A DNA stretch of 64,000 nt, taken from Boesenbergia rotunda. Its lineage: Eukaryota; Streptophyta; Magnoliopsida; Zingiberales; Zingiberaceae. The position numbers and the translations under genes are program-made. A model generated the notes under the pieces. The model saw only the letters and a program-made list of their open reading frames with translations. It searched no databases and was not told the DNA's origin. This document shows, in pieces, positions 54,144 through 64,000 of this stretch (the stretch's first letter is position 1; the number at the start of each line of letters is the position of its first letter). The DNA lies in contig JAGFNQ010004757.1 in the NCBI GenBank assembly GCA_024364735.1, positions 996,339 to 1,060,338 on the forward strand. Reading direction: 5' to 3'.

Positions 54144-55540
54144 AATACTTCATGTGTAAGACCCCAGGATCAGAATATGTTCGATAATTGTGATGAAGAA
54201 GAACATAGCTTTATATTCCATGGGAAAAATCTGAAATTCACAAAGATTGATATATCACTTATTCTGGGGCTACCTGACAATGGAGAGATAGTCCAACTTG
54301 ATTTGAACGAGGCCTCCACCCCACTGTACAAACAGTATTTTGAAGAGTCAAGTTGTTCTGTAAAGCAGTTGGAGAAACTGATATTGAAGTCTACATCCAA
54401 TGACAAGCTATACTGTCAGTTGTATATACTCTATTTTTTTCTATAGTTCTATTTTGTGGTACTAGCAGCATACTTGTCATTCCTGCCCTGTCACTAATTG
54501 ATTGCGTAGATGATTTTGACAACCTAACAACCTATAATTGGTGCAATGTCATCTACAATTTCATGGCTCCTTAGTTGGATTCCATTGGAAAGGAGGTTAC
54601 ACTGAGGCGTAGACCAAATGTAGGTGATTCAAGCCAAACGGCCAAGGCTCCCTTGCTGAAGGGATTTCCGAATATTTTGGCTGTAAGTTAGAGTACATAT
54701 ACCTGCTTATATATGATATGATGGATATTAATTATAGAATATAATCATGTTGCAGGTATGGCTGAGTGAACACATTAGTATTGCTGCTCCAGAACATCCT
54801 CATAGATTGCCAAGAATACTTTGGTGGACTTGGCCAAAAGCCCATGTTGAGAGTATCAAGAGGAGGATAGACCGTGTGGCCACAAATTTAATTAATGTTG
54901 ATTTAATACCGGCTGAGTCAGATCTTGATTTGGTACCTCACTACTCTCCTCCAAGTTAACCATTTGAGGTACACTGTGAGGTATTACAGCAGGCACTAGA
55001 AGGAAGCCAGGCCACAGAAGGAAGGCATCAGGCCTTAGAAATGGAAGCCTACAATCTTTATATAGAAAAGCAAGAACAAATTGATACCTTACAACAATAA
55101 TTAACTATAACACTTAAAAGTTTGGAGGATGTTAAAAATGACAGGGCAACAGCCATCAGTGACAAGGATCAAATTATTGTTCAGAAGGAAACAATAATTG
55201 CGGAGAAGGATTCCCAGCTTAAACAAAAAGATGAAATCATTGTTGAAAAGGATACAATAATTCGTGACAAAGATTCTAAGCTTAAAAAATAAATGATCAC
55301 TACAATAAAATGGCAGCTGTAAGAGAAATGATCATACTCATCTAACCAGAGAATTATGAAGCTGCATAAACAATTGGAAAGTAAAGGGTCAGATGAAGCT
55401 GAGCCAGTTCCCAAAAAAAGGAACATAACTCAGTTCAGACCAGCCCACGAGGCCAAAGGCAAGGGCAAAGAAGTTGTTCAAGATGAGGAAGAGGATGAGG
55501 ATGAGGATGAAGAAGAAGATAAACATGCGGAGGCTCCTGC
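54144..55540 (+). pseudogene. DUF1985-like / Ulp1-type gene, copy 2, continuation
   Basis: Continues copy 2 in frame after D: HSFIFHGKNLKFTKIDISLILGLPDNG, matching VPFTRRDVALLLGIVDRG in copy 1. After introns come VDDFDNLTTYNWCNVIYNF, PNILAVWLSEHIS and HPHRLPRILWWTWPKAH, then a Glu/Lys coiled-coil part with stops, ending in an acidic run (DEEEDEDEDEEED). Element F is inserted at 55541. The protease part of this copy is not in the window. Plant-mobile-domain proteins look similar in this region, so the family name is tentative. Confidence 0.6.
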
Positions 55541-56821
55541 TGTTGGATCGAGAAAACATGATAGAGGGGGGTGAATATCGTGAAAACGTTTCGGATTAGA
55601 AGTTAAGAGAATATGCAGTGGAAATTAAAACAAACACACATAACGCAAAGATTTTTACTTGGTTCAGAGTCGCGGTCAGCTCCTACTCCAAGGCCCACGG
55701 TCCTTGACCGTTTACTGCGGGCAATTCTATATGTGCGCAAATATTTATAGAAAATTGTTACAGTTGTAGTGTAGTAAATAAAATTAGACTCTTTGTTACC
55801 GACGCCCGGTGTGGATCGTACATCGGAGCAGAGGGTCGTCATTGGCGCTTGAATCTCAAGATTGGAGGTTTTCGGAGCAGAGCACTTGAGTCGAAGAGCG
55901 TAGAGGCGTTGGAAAAGTTGATTCTGAAGCCTTAGGGGTCGAGCCCCTTTTATAGCACTCCTGGGGGCGCCTGACACGTGCCTTCGGATCCGAGAACTCT
56001 CATCCGAAGCTCGGTCAGCACTTATCCCTACAGGATCGGGCTTGGAGCCGACGGGGGCACCCGGGACACTGGGGCCCCCCCGTTGACTTGGTCTGCTGGC
56101 TTCTCGGCTGAGCTCGCTTCGATCACTTGGTTGGTTTGGACCCAGGGCGCCCGGGACCATCAGGACGCCTGGGAGCTTGAGGGCGCCTGACCCAGTGAGC
56201 TTTCGAAGCGATTCTCGCTCAACTGCTCGTTTGGCTTTGACCTTGGGCGCCCGGGACCTCCCGGGCGCCTAGCCCAGCTGCTACCCCTCTCCTTTGGGGT
56301 GTTCTGAGCTGCAGAAACATGTTCCTTTGGTCCCTGTATCCAAGGTTAGTTCCACAACAAACAAGGCAAGAAATGTTAGGTTTATACAGCCTTAGCTGTC
56401 TTGGTTCTGACTTCGGGTCTCCCAAATGGAACCCTAGGTCAAGCCGACGCCTACTGTTCCCTCAATGGGAAACGCGTCCTCACCTACTCCTCTTAGGAGA
56501 TTTTATCATTTGCCAACTGGCTCCTTCGGTTGGACCTTTGCCCAATGCACCTGACCAGGTCTTCGTGCCCACCTTCCGAGCAGGTCTTCGGTGCCCAGCT
56601 CCTTGCCAGGGCTTCGTGCCCACCTTCCGAGCAAGTCTTCGGTGCCCAGCTCCTTGCCAGGGCTTCGTGCCCAGTCCTCGACCAGGACTTCGTGCCTAGT
56701 ATACCTAGGGCTTCTTTCCTGTACACTTAGTGAACATGTTAGACCAACATAACATCTTAACTTTTGAACCCTTTGTCATTATCAAAACCCATGTTCGACT
56801 TAGGTGCTGCCTGCACCAATA

Positions 56822-58217
56822 ATCTCCCCCTTTTTGATTTATGGCAACCCGGTTCAAAAAGTTAAGTTTAACCAAAGAGCAGGTAAATGTCAACTTAGTT
56901 TCCTCCCCCTGGAAGGACTCTCCCCCTAGATTTTTCAACGGTTCGCGGGGTTTGAAAAAGTTTCTAAGTCTAAAAGGGAATTTTATTTTTCAACACATAG
57001 AATCTTTTCAAAAAAATGTAAGTTAGCAACGTTTTAAAAAAAAGTAAGTTAGAAAACATTTTCCAAAAGAGATTTTTTGGGTTGGAAAACAATGTAAGTT
57101 AGGAATTATTTTCCAAGAGAGATTTTATACATAGAAAATTTTCAAGTCAGTACTTAGTTTTCGCACTTTAGAAAATTTTCTAAACTTCTTCTGAAGTTTT
57201 TAATACTTAGAAAAACTAAAATTTCTTTAGCACTTTTAGAAAGTTTTCAAGAAAATTTTGAAATTAAACTTTGAAAATTTTTTATTAGTGAAATTCAAGA
57301 TTAGTACTTAGAGAAATTTTGAACATAGCTAAGTAATTTTGAAAATTGACTTAAGTCAAGCAGAGAAATTTTGAAAAGCAGCTTAAGTCAAGTACTTAGA
57401 AGCAATTTTGAAAAACAGCCTTTTGAAATAAGGTTTTGAATTTTGAAAAAAGATTTTTAAACCTTCTCTCCTTTCCAATCTCTCCCCCTTTGCCATATAT
57501 CAAAAAGCAATATAGCAAAACAATATAGCAAAAGAAGTAATGTACTATACTGAACCAATTCAAGGTATAAACTGGACCAAATCAATTTGAATTATCTCTT
57601 TCGGATCCTGTCTAACCCAATTAGCTACTTACTAACTGCTATAAATAGTAGTTTTTGCTAGGGTTAGTCAAGTTAAGTGTTCTTGTTCAAGTTAGATTTT
57701 CTAAGCTTGACACTTAACCTGATTACTATTTAATTTGTATTTAGTGCCCCAATTACTGCAGATGCACTGACTTAAAGCATCTTGAATTAAGGCAAAGACC
57801 TAAGCATCTAAACTCATTCTAGGTTATCAATCAAAAGTACCTTAAGGTGCTTGTGAGATGCTGGCTTCTAAATCTATAGGTGCATGCAGCTCTAGGGTTA
57901 GGTCCTAAGCTAAGTCCATTTGCGAAAAATCCCTAGATTTGAAGGGGGTAATTTTTTTTTAACAAAGTCAAAAAAATTCTTCAAATTAAGTAGAAACTGA
58001 TAAGTAATAAAACAGTTTTATCAAAACAGAAGTAGAGTAAATCTATTCTACCAAGCATAACCACTAATACAGCTCAGATAATCAAGAAAAGCAACTAGCC
58101 AACTAGATAAGTCAACTGATCAAAGCGAGGACCAGCATAGTCACACCACAGTCAAATACAAGTCAATCCTACTGTGTAGGGGTAGTCAACCAGTCAATAG
58201 TACAATGTCAATCTGAA
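56822..58217 (-). other. Non-coding 3' interior of element F
   Basis: PPTs, tttgaaaa/aagtactt-rich DNA and the conserved post-ORF3 block. The stem GCATCTCA/TGAGATGC is at 57804-57861 with one mismatch. No gene. Confidence 0.75.
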
Positions 58218-58874
58218 CTAGGAGGAAGGACCGGGATGATCGGATGAGCTGGGCTGCCAGGATCGAAATAGCGACATCATTTCATTATACTGTGTGTCGC
58301 TAGTCTCTCGATTGGCTCTGCGGGCATCCATATACTCTGCGTGATTAGCTTCTACTTCCTCCCTATGACTGTGTACCTCTGTCTGAAGTAGAGTTAGCAT
58401 CTCGGCAGTCATCGGAGGTGGAGGCTCGTCTATCTGCTCTTGAATCTCAGCCGCCAGATCTGCGACATCAACATCTATCTCCTCATCAAAGTCGATCTGG
58501 GGTCCGGCTCTCTGACGTCTCCATGATAGAATCCCGGTACCCGAGACCTCTATGCCCGCTAGGGAAAAGTTCCTAAACCCTATTTCATCAAATTCAGTCA
58601 TCGAGGTCATTTCTCCATCGGTGATATTATGATCGTGATGATGAAGAATGGAGGTGATGATGTGGCAATAAGGGGTGCGTACCCGCCCCTAAGTGATAAC
58701 ACTGGACGCATATAGAATCGTGTGGAACATGTGGAGTCCAATGTCGATATCTAGGTGATGGATCAATGCGTACAGTAGAAAGGTGTGGAATGGTCGCATG
58801 GTCGCGACGTCCCTAATGGATAAAGGTAGAATGCAGCGGACTAGAACTCTACAAAGAGCGTAGTCCTTGTTAGT
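58218..58874 (-). pseudogene. ORF3 fragment of element F
   Basis: 58610-58218 is open and encodes FDEIGFRNFSLAGIEVSGTGILSWRRQRAG, the acidic FDEEIDVDVADLAAEI stretch and a coiled coil. Upstream, 58611-58874 aligns with the D ORF3 (tagaactctacaaagagcgtag) but contains small indels. The homology stops at 58874. Confidence 0.8.
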
Positions 58875-59395
58875 GATATGAGAGAAGTGTCCTAAGGCAA
58901 TCGCCTTATGATTGTAATCATTTATTCTAATAAATGAATATTCACTATTTGAGTATACATGTTTGTGTATTTGATTGAGATCTTAAACTCATTTACTGAA
59001 TGCCCGCAATACAATTCACAGCATGAGAGAATTTGTGATGAATTCACAGCAATTGTGAAGTATTGAAATTGTCCCTAGTCGATGAATTGATAAATACGGA
59101 CACTATCAATTCTGAGGTCAACCGTTGATCTTTCAATTTATTGAAGATAATGATGTACCACTAGGTGCCACTCATGATCGTTCTATAATTGATTAATTAT
59201 ATACGACCAACATAAATCGAAAGTCTATTTAGTCACACGCACTACGAGTAATCCGAGGGATTTAAAACGAGTTGAAAATTGGATTTTCCAATCAAGAGAG
59301 ATTAAGTTTGGTTGAGCCAAACGATAAGTCGAACCTGAATTTTTTAGAGACGCATCGGAAGCGTAAAATGGCTAAGTCTTTTGAAGACTTAATAG
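58875..59395. mobile_element. Unidentified insertion between F and E
   Basis: Starts where the ORF3 homology of F is cut and ends at the E LTR. It reads tgatatgagagaagtgtcctaa... It looks like the end region of another plant retroelement, but I cannot place it. No ORF. Confidence 0.4.
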
Positions 59396-60732
59396 TGTTG
59401 GATCGAGAGAACCGATAGAAGGGGGGTGAATATCGGAAAACGTTCGGATTTTGGGATTAGAGAAATTGCGCAGCGGAATAAAACAATCAAACTCAAACAC
59501 AGATAGTTTTACTTGGTTCGGAGCCTAGGTCGACTCCTACTCCAAGGCCCACGGTCGTTGACAGTTTTCTGCGGGCAATTCTATAAGTTTGCAAATCAGT
59601 TTACAGTATTGAATTACAAATATAGCAAAGTAAACTTTTAAAACGAAAGTCCGATATAGGTTGTCTTTTTTCGGAGCAGCAGGACGTCGTCGGCGCTTGA
59701 GTCTCGAGTCGGGAGGTTTCCGGAGCAGAGCGCGAGAGCAGAAGAGCGTAGAAGCGATGAATGAATTGTTGTGTTGAAACATTAGTTCGAGGGTCCTTTT
59801 ATAGCACCTGGGGGCGCCCGGGACGTTGGGGGAGCCCCCCCACGTGTCGATCGATCCACTTCCTTCTCGGTCAGCTCTGATCCCTTACAACTCGGGATCA
59901 AGCATTGACCGGGGCGCCTAGAACGCTGGGGGCGCCCGGATTGACCGGGTCAGAATGTTATCCTCTTGGCTTCGCTGGGTCTGCTTCGACTGCTTGACCT
60001 GGGGGCGCCCGGGAGCAGCAGGGACGCCTGGGAGCACGGGGGTGCCCCGAACATGAACTATCGAAGCCTTCTTTTGCATTACGTGTTTTGTGTTCACCTT
60101 GGGGGCGCCCGGGACACTCCGGGCGCCCTGGTCAGCTGTTGCCTCACTCCTTTGAGGCTCTCTGAGCTGCAGACACTCGTTCCTTCGGCCCTGCATCCAG
60201 GGTTAGTCCAAAACACCATAAAGTAATAGGATGTTAGTTTATACAGCCTTAGCTGTCTTGGATCTGACTTTGAGCCTCCAAAATGGAGCCCTAGGTCGAA
60301 CCAAGGCCTACTGTTCCCTCGATCGGGAATGCGTCCTCACCTACTCCTCTCGGGAGAATGTACCTGATGTCAACCGGCTCCTCCGGTTGGACTTTTGCCC
60401 AGCGGTCCTTTGCTAGGTCTTGGATACCGAGCTGTCCTTCGCCCGGTGCCTAGCAGTCCTTCGCTAGGTCTTCAGTCCCAAGATGTCCTTCGCCTGGTGC
60501 CTAGCAGTCCTTCGCTAGGACTTCAGTACCCTGGCATTCCTTCGCCAGTGCCTAGCAGTCCTTCGCTAGGACTTTAGTACCCTGGCATTCCTTCACCAGT
60601 GCCTAGCAGTCCTTTGCTAGGACTTTTCCTGCACACTTGAGTAATATGTTAGATCACAAGTAAGACTTAACTTTTGAGCCTTGTTGCCATTATCAAAACT
60701 CAGGTTCTACTTGGGTGCTTTCTGCACCAACA
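59396..60732 (-). repeat. 3' LTR of element E
   Basis: 1337 bp. Hairpin array 60395-60625 (CCTAGC/GCTAGG and CCTGGC/GCCAG stems), GGGCGCCC palindromes (59810-60130), TATA rc near 59800, end ccaaca. Confidence 0.9.
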
Positions 60733-62450
60733 ATCTCCCCCTTTTTGATTTATGGCAACCCTGGTTCAAAGAGTTAAGTTTAATCAAAGCATATAAAAAT
60801 TACCTTTTGTTCCCTCCCCCTGGAAGGAATCTCCCCCTAGATTTTTTAGAAATTCGTGGGGTTTTTTGAAAATAGGTTTTAAGTCTGAAGATGGTTAAAA
60901 TTTTTTTTTTTTAAGCTTTAAAGCTTATATTTTCCAAAATGATTTTCATTGTGTACTTTGGAAAGAATTTAACCACTTTGACAAATTTTGAAAACTTTAA
61001 GAAGAGTTTTGAAAACTTGAGTACCGAAAATTTTGACGCCTTAAGTTTAAAGTACTCCAAAGTTTTGAAAACTTTAAGTTTAAAAGTACTTGGTTAAATT
61101 TGAACACTTTAATTTTAAGTACTTAGAGTTTGAAAAACTTCAGTTTTAAGTACTTAGGAAACTTTTAAGAACCGTTAGTTTAAAGTACTTAGCTCTTTTT
61201 TTTTTTGAAAAACTTAAAAACTTAAGTACTTAATAAGATTTTGAAACTTTAAGAACTCAGTAAAATTTTGAAAGCTTAAGTACTTAGTAGAATTTGAAAA
61301 CTTGAGAACTTAAGTACTTAGTAACTTAGTACTTTCTGAATTAAAAATAGAGTTTGATTTGAAAAACATAAGTACTTAGAAATTTTTTTGAAAAGCTTAA
61401 GTACTTAGACAAGTTTTGAAAAGCTTAAGTACTCAGAAAAGTTTTGAAAAGCTTAAGTACTTAAGTACTTTAGTAACCTTTTGAAAACTTAAGTGCTTTA
61501 AGAATCTTAGCACTTTTTGAATAAAGGATAGAGAAAAAAATTTTGAGCTCTCTCTTTTCCTATCTCTCCTTTCCTATCTCTCCCCCTTTGCCATATATCA
61601 AAAACAGATAAATATAGCAGAAATTAAATTGCATAAGAAAATAACTTTCATAAAGAAAAATATTTGCATGATTTTGCTGTACTGAACCAATTCATGATAA
61701 GACTTAAACCAAATCAGTTAATTTTCTCTTGTAGGGACCTGTCTAACCCAATTAGCTACTTACTAACTGTTATAAACAGTAGTTTTTGCTAGGGTTAGTC
61801 AAGTTAAGTGTTTTTGTTCAAGTTAGATTTTCTAGACTTGACACTTAACTTGATTGCTGTGTAAGTTGTATTTAGTGCCCCAATTACTGCAGATGCACTG
61901 ACTTAAAGCATCTTGAATTAAGGCAAAGACCTAAGCATCTCAACCCATTCTAGGTTATCAATCAAAAAGTACCCTAAGATGCTTGTGAGATGCTGGCTTC
62001 TAAATCTATAGGTGCATGCAGTTCTAGGGTTAGGGCCTAGGCTAAGTCCATTTGCGAAAAAGCCCTAGTTTTGAAAGGGGTAGTTTTGAAATAAAACTAA
62101 GTATTTTTTTTTAAAAACTGATTTTGAAATTAAGTAAAACAGTTTTTCAAATTCTTTTAGAAACTGATTTTTAAATCAAGTAAAGCAGTAAGAAAATCAA
62201 AAGTAGAGTTAACCTATTCTACAGAGCACAATCCCTGATCAGATACTCAAGTTAAATAAATAGTCAAACAAAATAGATTAACTGGTCAACCAGAGGTTCG
62301 GTAGAGTCAAACATGAGTCAAGTTTTTAGTACAATGCTGAAATAGTCTAACTAGGACGAAGGGCCAGGGTGGTCAGATGAGCCAGGCTGCCATGATCGAA
62401 ATAGTGTCATCATCTCGTGATACTATGCATCTCTGGCCTCCCTCTCAGCT
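60733..62450 (-). other. Non-coding 3' interior of element E
   Basis: PPTs; about 60900-61550 is a dense series of gaaaacttaagtacttag-like short repeats; 61741-62080 is the conserved block with stem GCATCTCA (61935-61942) / TGAGATGC (61986-61993). No gene. Confidence 0.75.
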
Positions 62451-63616
62451 CTAAGGGTGCTCATATACCTGGTGTAGTAGCCCAGATTTGACTCCATGTT
62501 TTCGGCATGATTGGCCTCCACTTCCTCTCGGAGGCTCTCGACATGTGTCTCCAGCTGTGTCACTCGTCTGAGGAGGCTCGTCTATGTGTGCTCGAGCCTC
62601 TGCTGCCAGATCTGCAATGTCAACGTCTACCTCCTCGTCTGAGTCGATCGGAGCCCCGGCCTGCTGTTGTCTCCAACTCAAAACCCTAGTGGTCGATACC
62701 TCTAGACCCGCTAAAGAGAAGTTCCTAAATCCTATTTCATCAAAGTCGGTCATCACGGTTATTTCACCTATGGTAATGTCACGACCGTGGTGATGAAGGA
62801 GGGAGGTGATGATGTGGCAGAATGGAGTGCGCACTCGTCCCTGGGTCGTAACACTGGATGCATGCAGAATAGTATGAAACATGTATAGTCCAATGTCAAT
62901 GTCAAGGTGATGGATCAGGGCATACAGAAGGAAGTCATGAAAAGGTCGCATGGTCGCAACATCTCTAGTGGAGAGTGGTAAGATACAGCGGACCAGGACT
63001 CTATACAAGGCGTAGTCCTGTGCCTGAAGGTCAACTGATTGGAATCGTCTATTTGCGGGGAGTCAAGCTTCCCTATAGAAATAGGAGTGGAGAGTGTCTA
63101 AAGTAATGTGAGAGTAGGGAGGATCAAATGGAGGGTTCCTAGGTGGATAGAAGCAAAATGTGGACTGAGAGGGTCGTAGTCCAAGGAATCGATTTAGTAA
63201 GGTAGGGGTGATAGACAAGGGTATCCCTTGAACAGTAGTGTAAAACATGAGATTGTCTTGTCGAACTATGTTATTGTAGAATTCTGCGCATAAGGATTCA
63301 TTAATGGTATGAGTGCAGAATACTAGATTATCCAGTTGATAAAAGTTTATGATGTTCATGGCTAAGGGACAGGATTGGGTAAAGAAATGTCTATTAAGAT
63401 AGCTTGTTTTGATAGGCTTGTAGGTGGTTCGAGCAAACTTATTACTCAATTCTAGAGTCGGGAACCTAGGGTCGGGACTCGGTTCGGCACCGTGGTTTGC
63501 TTGGTTTGCGCGGCGTTTTCTAAGTTAAGAGGCATGCATTTATAAGAAAGGAATAATTCTAAACGCATTAAAGAATTTAAGAAAATAATCCAAAATAAAT
63601 CATACCTGGGAGGCAT
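62451..63616 (-). pseudogene. ORF3 of element E (spliced; one stop, one frameshift)
   Basis: Micro-exon 63616-63606 (ATG plus 8 nt), donor GT at 63605-63604, acceptor AG at 63521-63520, main exon from 63519. The join is in frame and gives MPPRKRRANQ, close to D. A TGA at 63065-63063, where D has an Arg codon, splits the frame into 63449-63063 and 63008-62451. A frameshift near 62590 replaces the coiled-coil C-terminus. Confidence 0.8.
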
Positions 63617-63970
63617 GGTGAGATTGAGGAAGCACAAGTGTCACTTAATCTTCTTGGAATGAAGGAAGTGAGGAAAGAAGTTGGTTTTTGGTGTAGGAAG
63701 AGAAGGGGATTCGGATCCCTTTTATAGGCATTACATTGGGGGCGCCCGGGACAGTGGTCACTGCCAAAGGCAGTGACTAGGTCTGTTGTGGGCGCTCGGA
63801 GTGACCCGGGCGCCCTAGTCAGGCTTACTTTGCAGCTTTTGCTGCATTGAGTGTGATGGGGGCGCCCGCGTGGTTCCGGGCGCCCTGGTCAATGGTCAGA
63901 GACAGCTTTTTGCCTAGATAGCTGGAAAAGGTATGGGGGGGGCGCCCGAGGAGTCACGGGTGCCCGGAGT
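63617..63970 (-). promoter_or_regulatory. Internal promoter-like module of element E
   Basis: On the minus strand: GGGCGCCC palindromes, a hairpin with arms GTCACTGCC / GGCAGTGAC (63757-63777, loop AAA), TATA box at 63720-63726, then the ORF3 micro-exon 104 nt downstream. It aligns with 47950-48324 of D. Confidence 0.65.
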
Positions 63971-64000
63971 GCATAGGAGGTGATGAATATTATGTTTTGA

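Larger units (their letters stand above)
55541..58874 (-). mobile_element. Element F: truncated D-family element
   Basis: 3' LTR at 55541-56821 (minus strand; hairpin array about 56560-56700, GGGCGCC-type palindromes about 55960-56270, TATA rc near 55950), PPT at 56823-56836, conserved stem-loop block (57600-57960) and the 3' third of ORF3 (58218-58874). Its upstream part is lost where an unrelated insertion begins at about 58875. The LTR terminus reads TA instead of TG at 56821. Confidence 0.85.
59396..64000 (-). mobile_element. Element E: D-family element, runs off the right edge
   Basis: 3' LTR 59396-60732 on the minus strand, PPT 60734-60747, post-ORF3 block, ORF3 pseudogene and internal promoter module; gag and the 5' LTR would lie beyond 64000. 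One TSD copy, aatag, is at 59391-59395. Confidence 0.88.

Noticed and set aside
60895..61560. Regulatory aagtacttag repeat
   Set aside because: The same T/A-rich simple repeats occur in C, D and F interiors without fixed order; probably low-complexity drift.

Overview
This window is a repeat-dense stretch of a plant nuclear genome. Most of it is nested LTR retrotransposons of the Ty1/copia Sirevirus type: primer-binding sites match plant initiator tRNA-Met, there are repeated polypurine tracts, gag ends in a coiled coil with an F-x-x-(G/S)SK-x-L-(D/G) motif, and an extra ORF lies downstream of pol. The one plausible ordinary gene (28225-28560, minus) has a G/C-rich third codon position, as in many monocots. 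I cannot name the species.

Layout. 1-23544 is a three-level nest. Element A (gag only, starts left of the window) has its 3' LTR cut at 2383 by element B (2384-22603, TSD attgt). B is a full-structure element: 2.3-kb LTRs, gag, pol and a spliced third ORF. B is cut inside its RNase H by element C (9283-16839, TSD atcac/gtcac), a non-autonomous element with only gag remnants. 23545-32996 is old intergenic DNA: a scrambled Ty3/gypsy fragment, a ~390-bp inverted repeat, a decayed palindrome-rich LTR-like block, MITEs, one small minus-strand gene, and an 863-bp Mutator-type element with a 10-bp TSD. 32997-55540 holds two tandem copies of a DUF1985-like / C48 (Ulp1-like) protease gene. They are interrupted by element A2 (34458-39276, TSD agaag), a 158-bp satellite that itself carries a TRIM (41634-42329), and element D (43827-54143, TSD aatac). 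D contains a solo LTR of the C family (50258-51925, TSD aaatg). 55541-64000 holds minus-strand relatives of D: element F (truncated), an unidentified insertion, and element E, which runs off the right edge.

The most interesting material lies in parts of these elements not explained by gag-pol. (1) A third ORF, carried by B, D and E and as a 3' fragment in F, starts in an 11-nt coding micro-exon followed by a GT-AG intron of about 100-270 bp. In D it is the only intact reading frame, although gag is broken and pol is absent. (2) Each element family has its own reiterated palindrome in the LTR upstream of the TATA or transcribed region. The same palindrome is repeated internally just upstream of ORF3, which suggests a second promoter. 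(3) Upstream of the palindromes are tandem arrays of small hairpins whose stems change by compensatory substitutions (CCTAAC/GTTAGG, CCTAGC/GCTAGG, CCTGGC/GCCAGG), so pairing is kept while sequence drifts. (4) A stem-loop opening with (C)ATCTCA(C) recurs at equivalent non-coding positions. These are direct sequence observations; the functional readings are inference.
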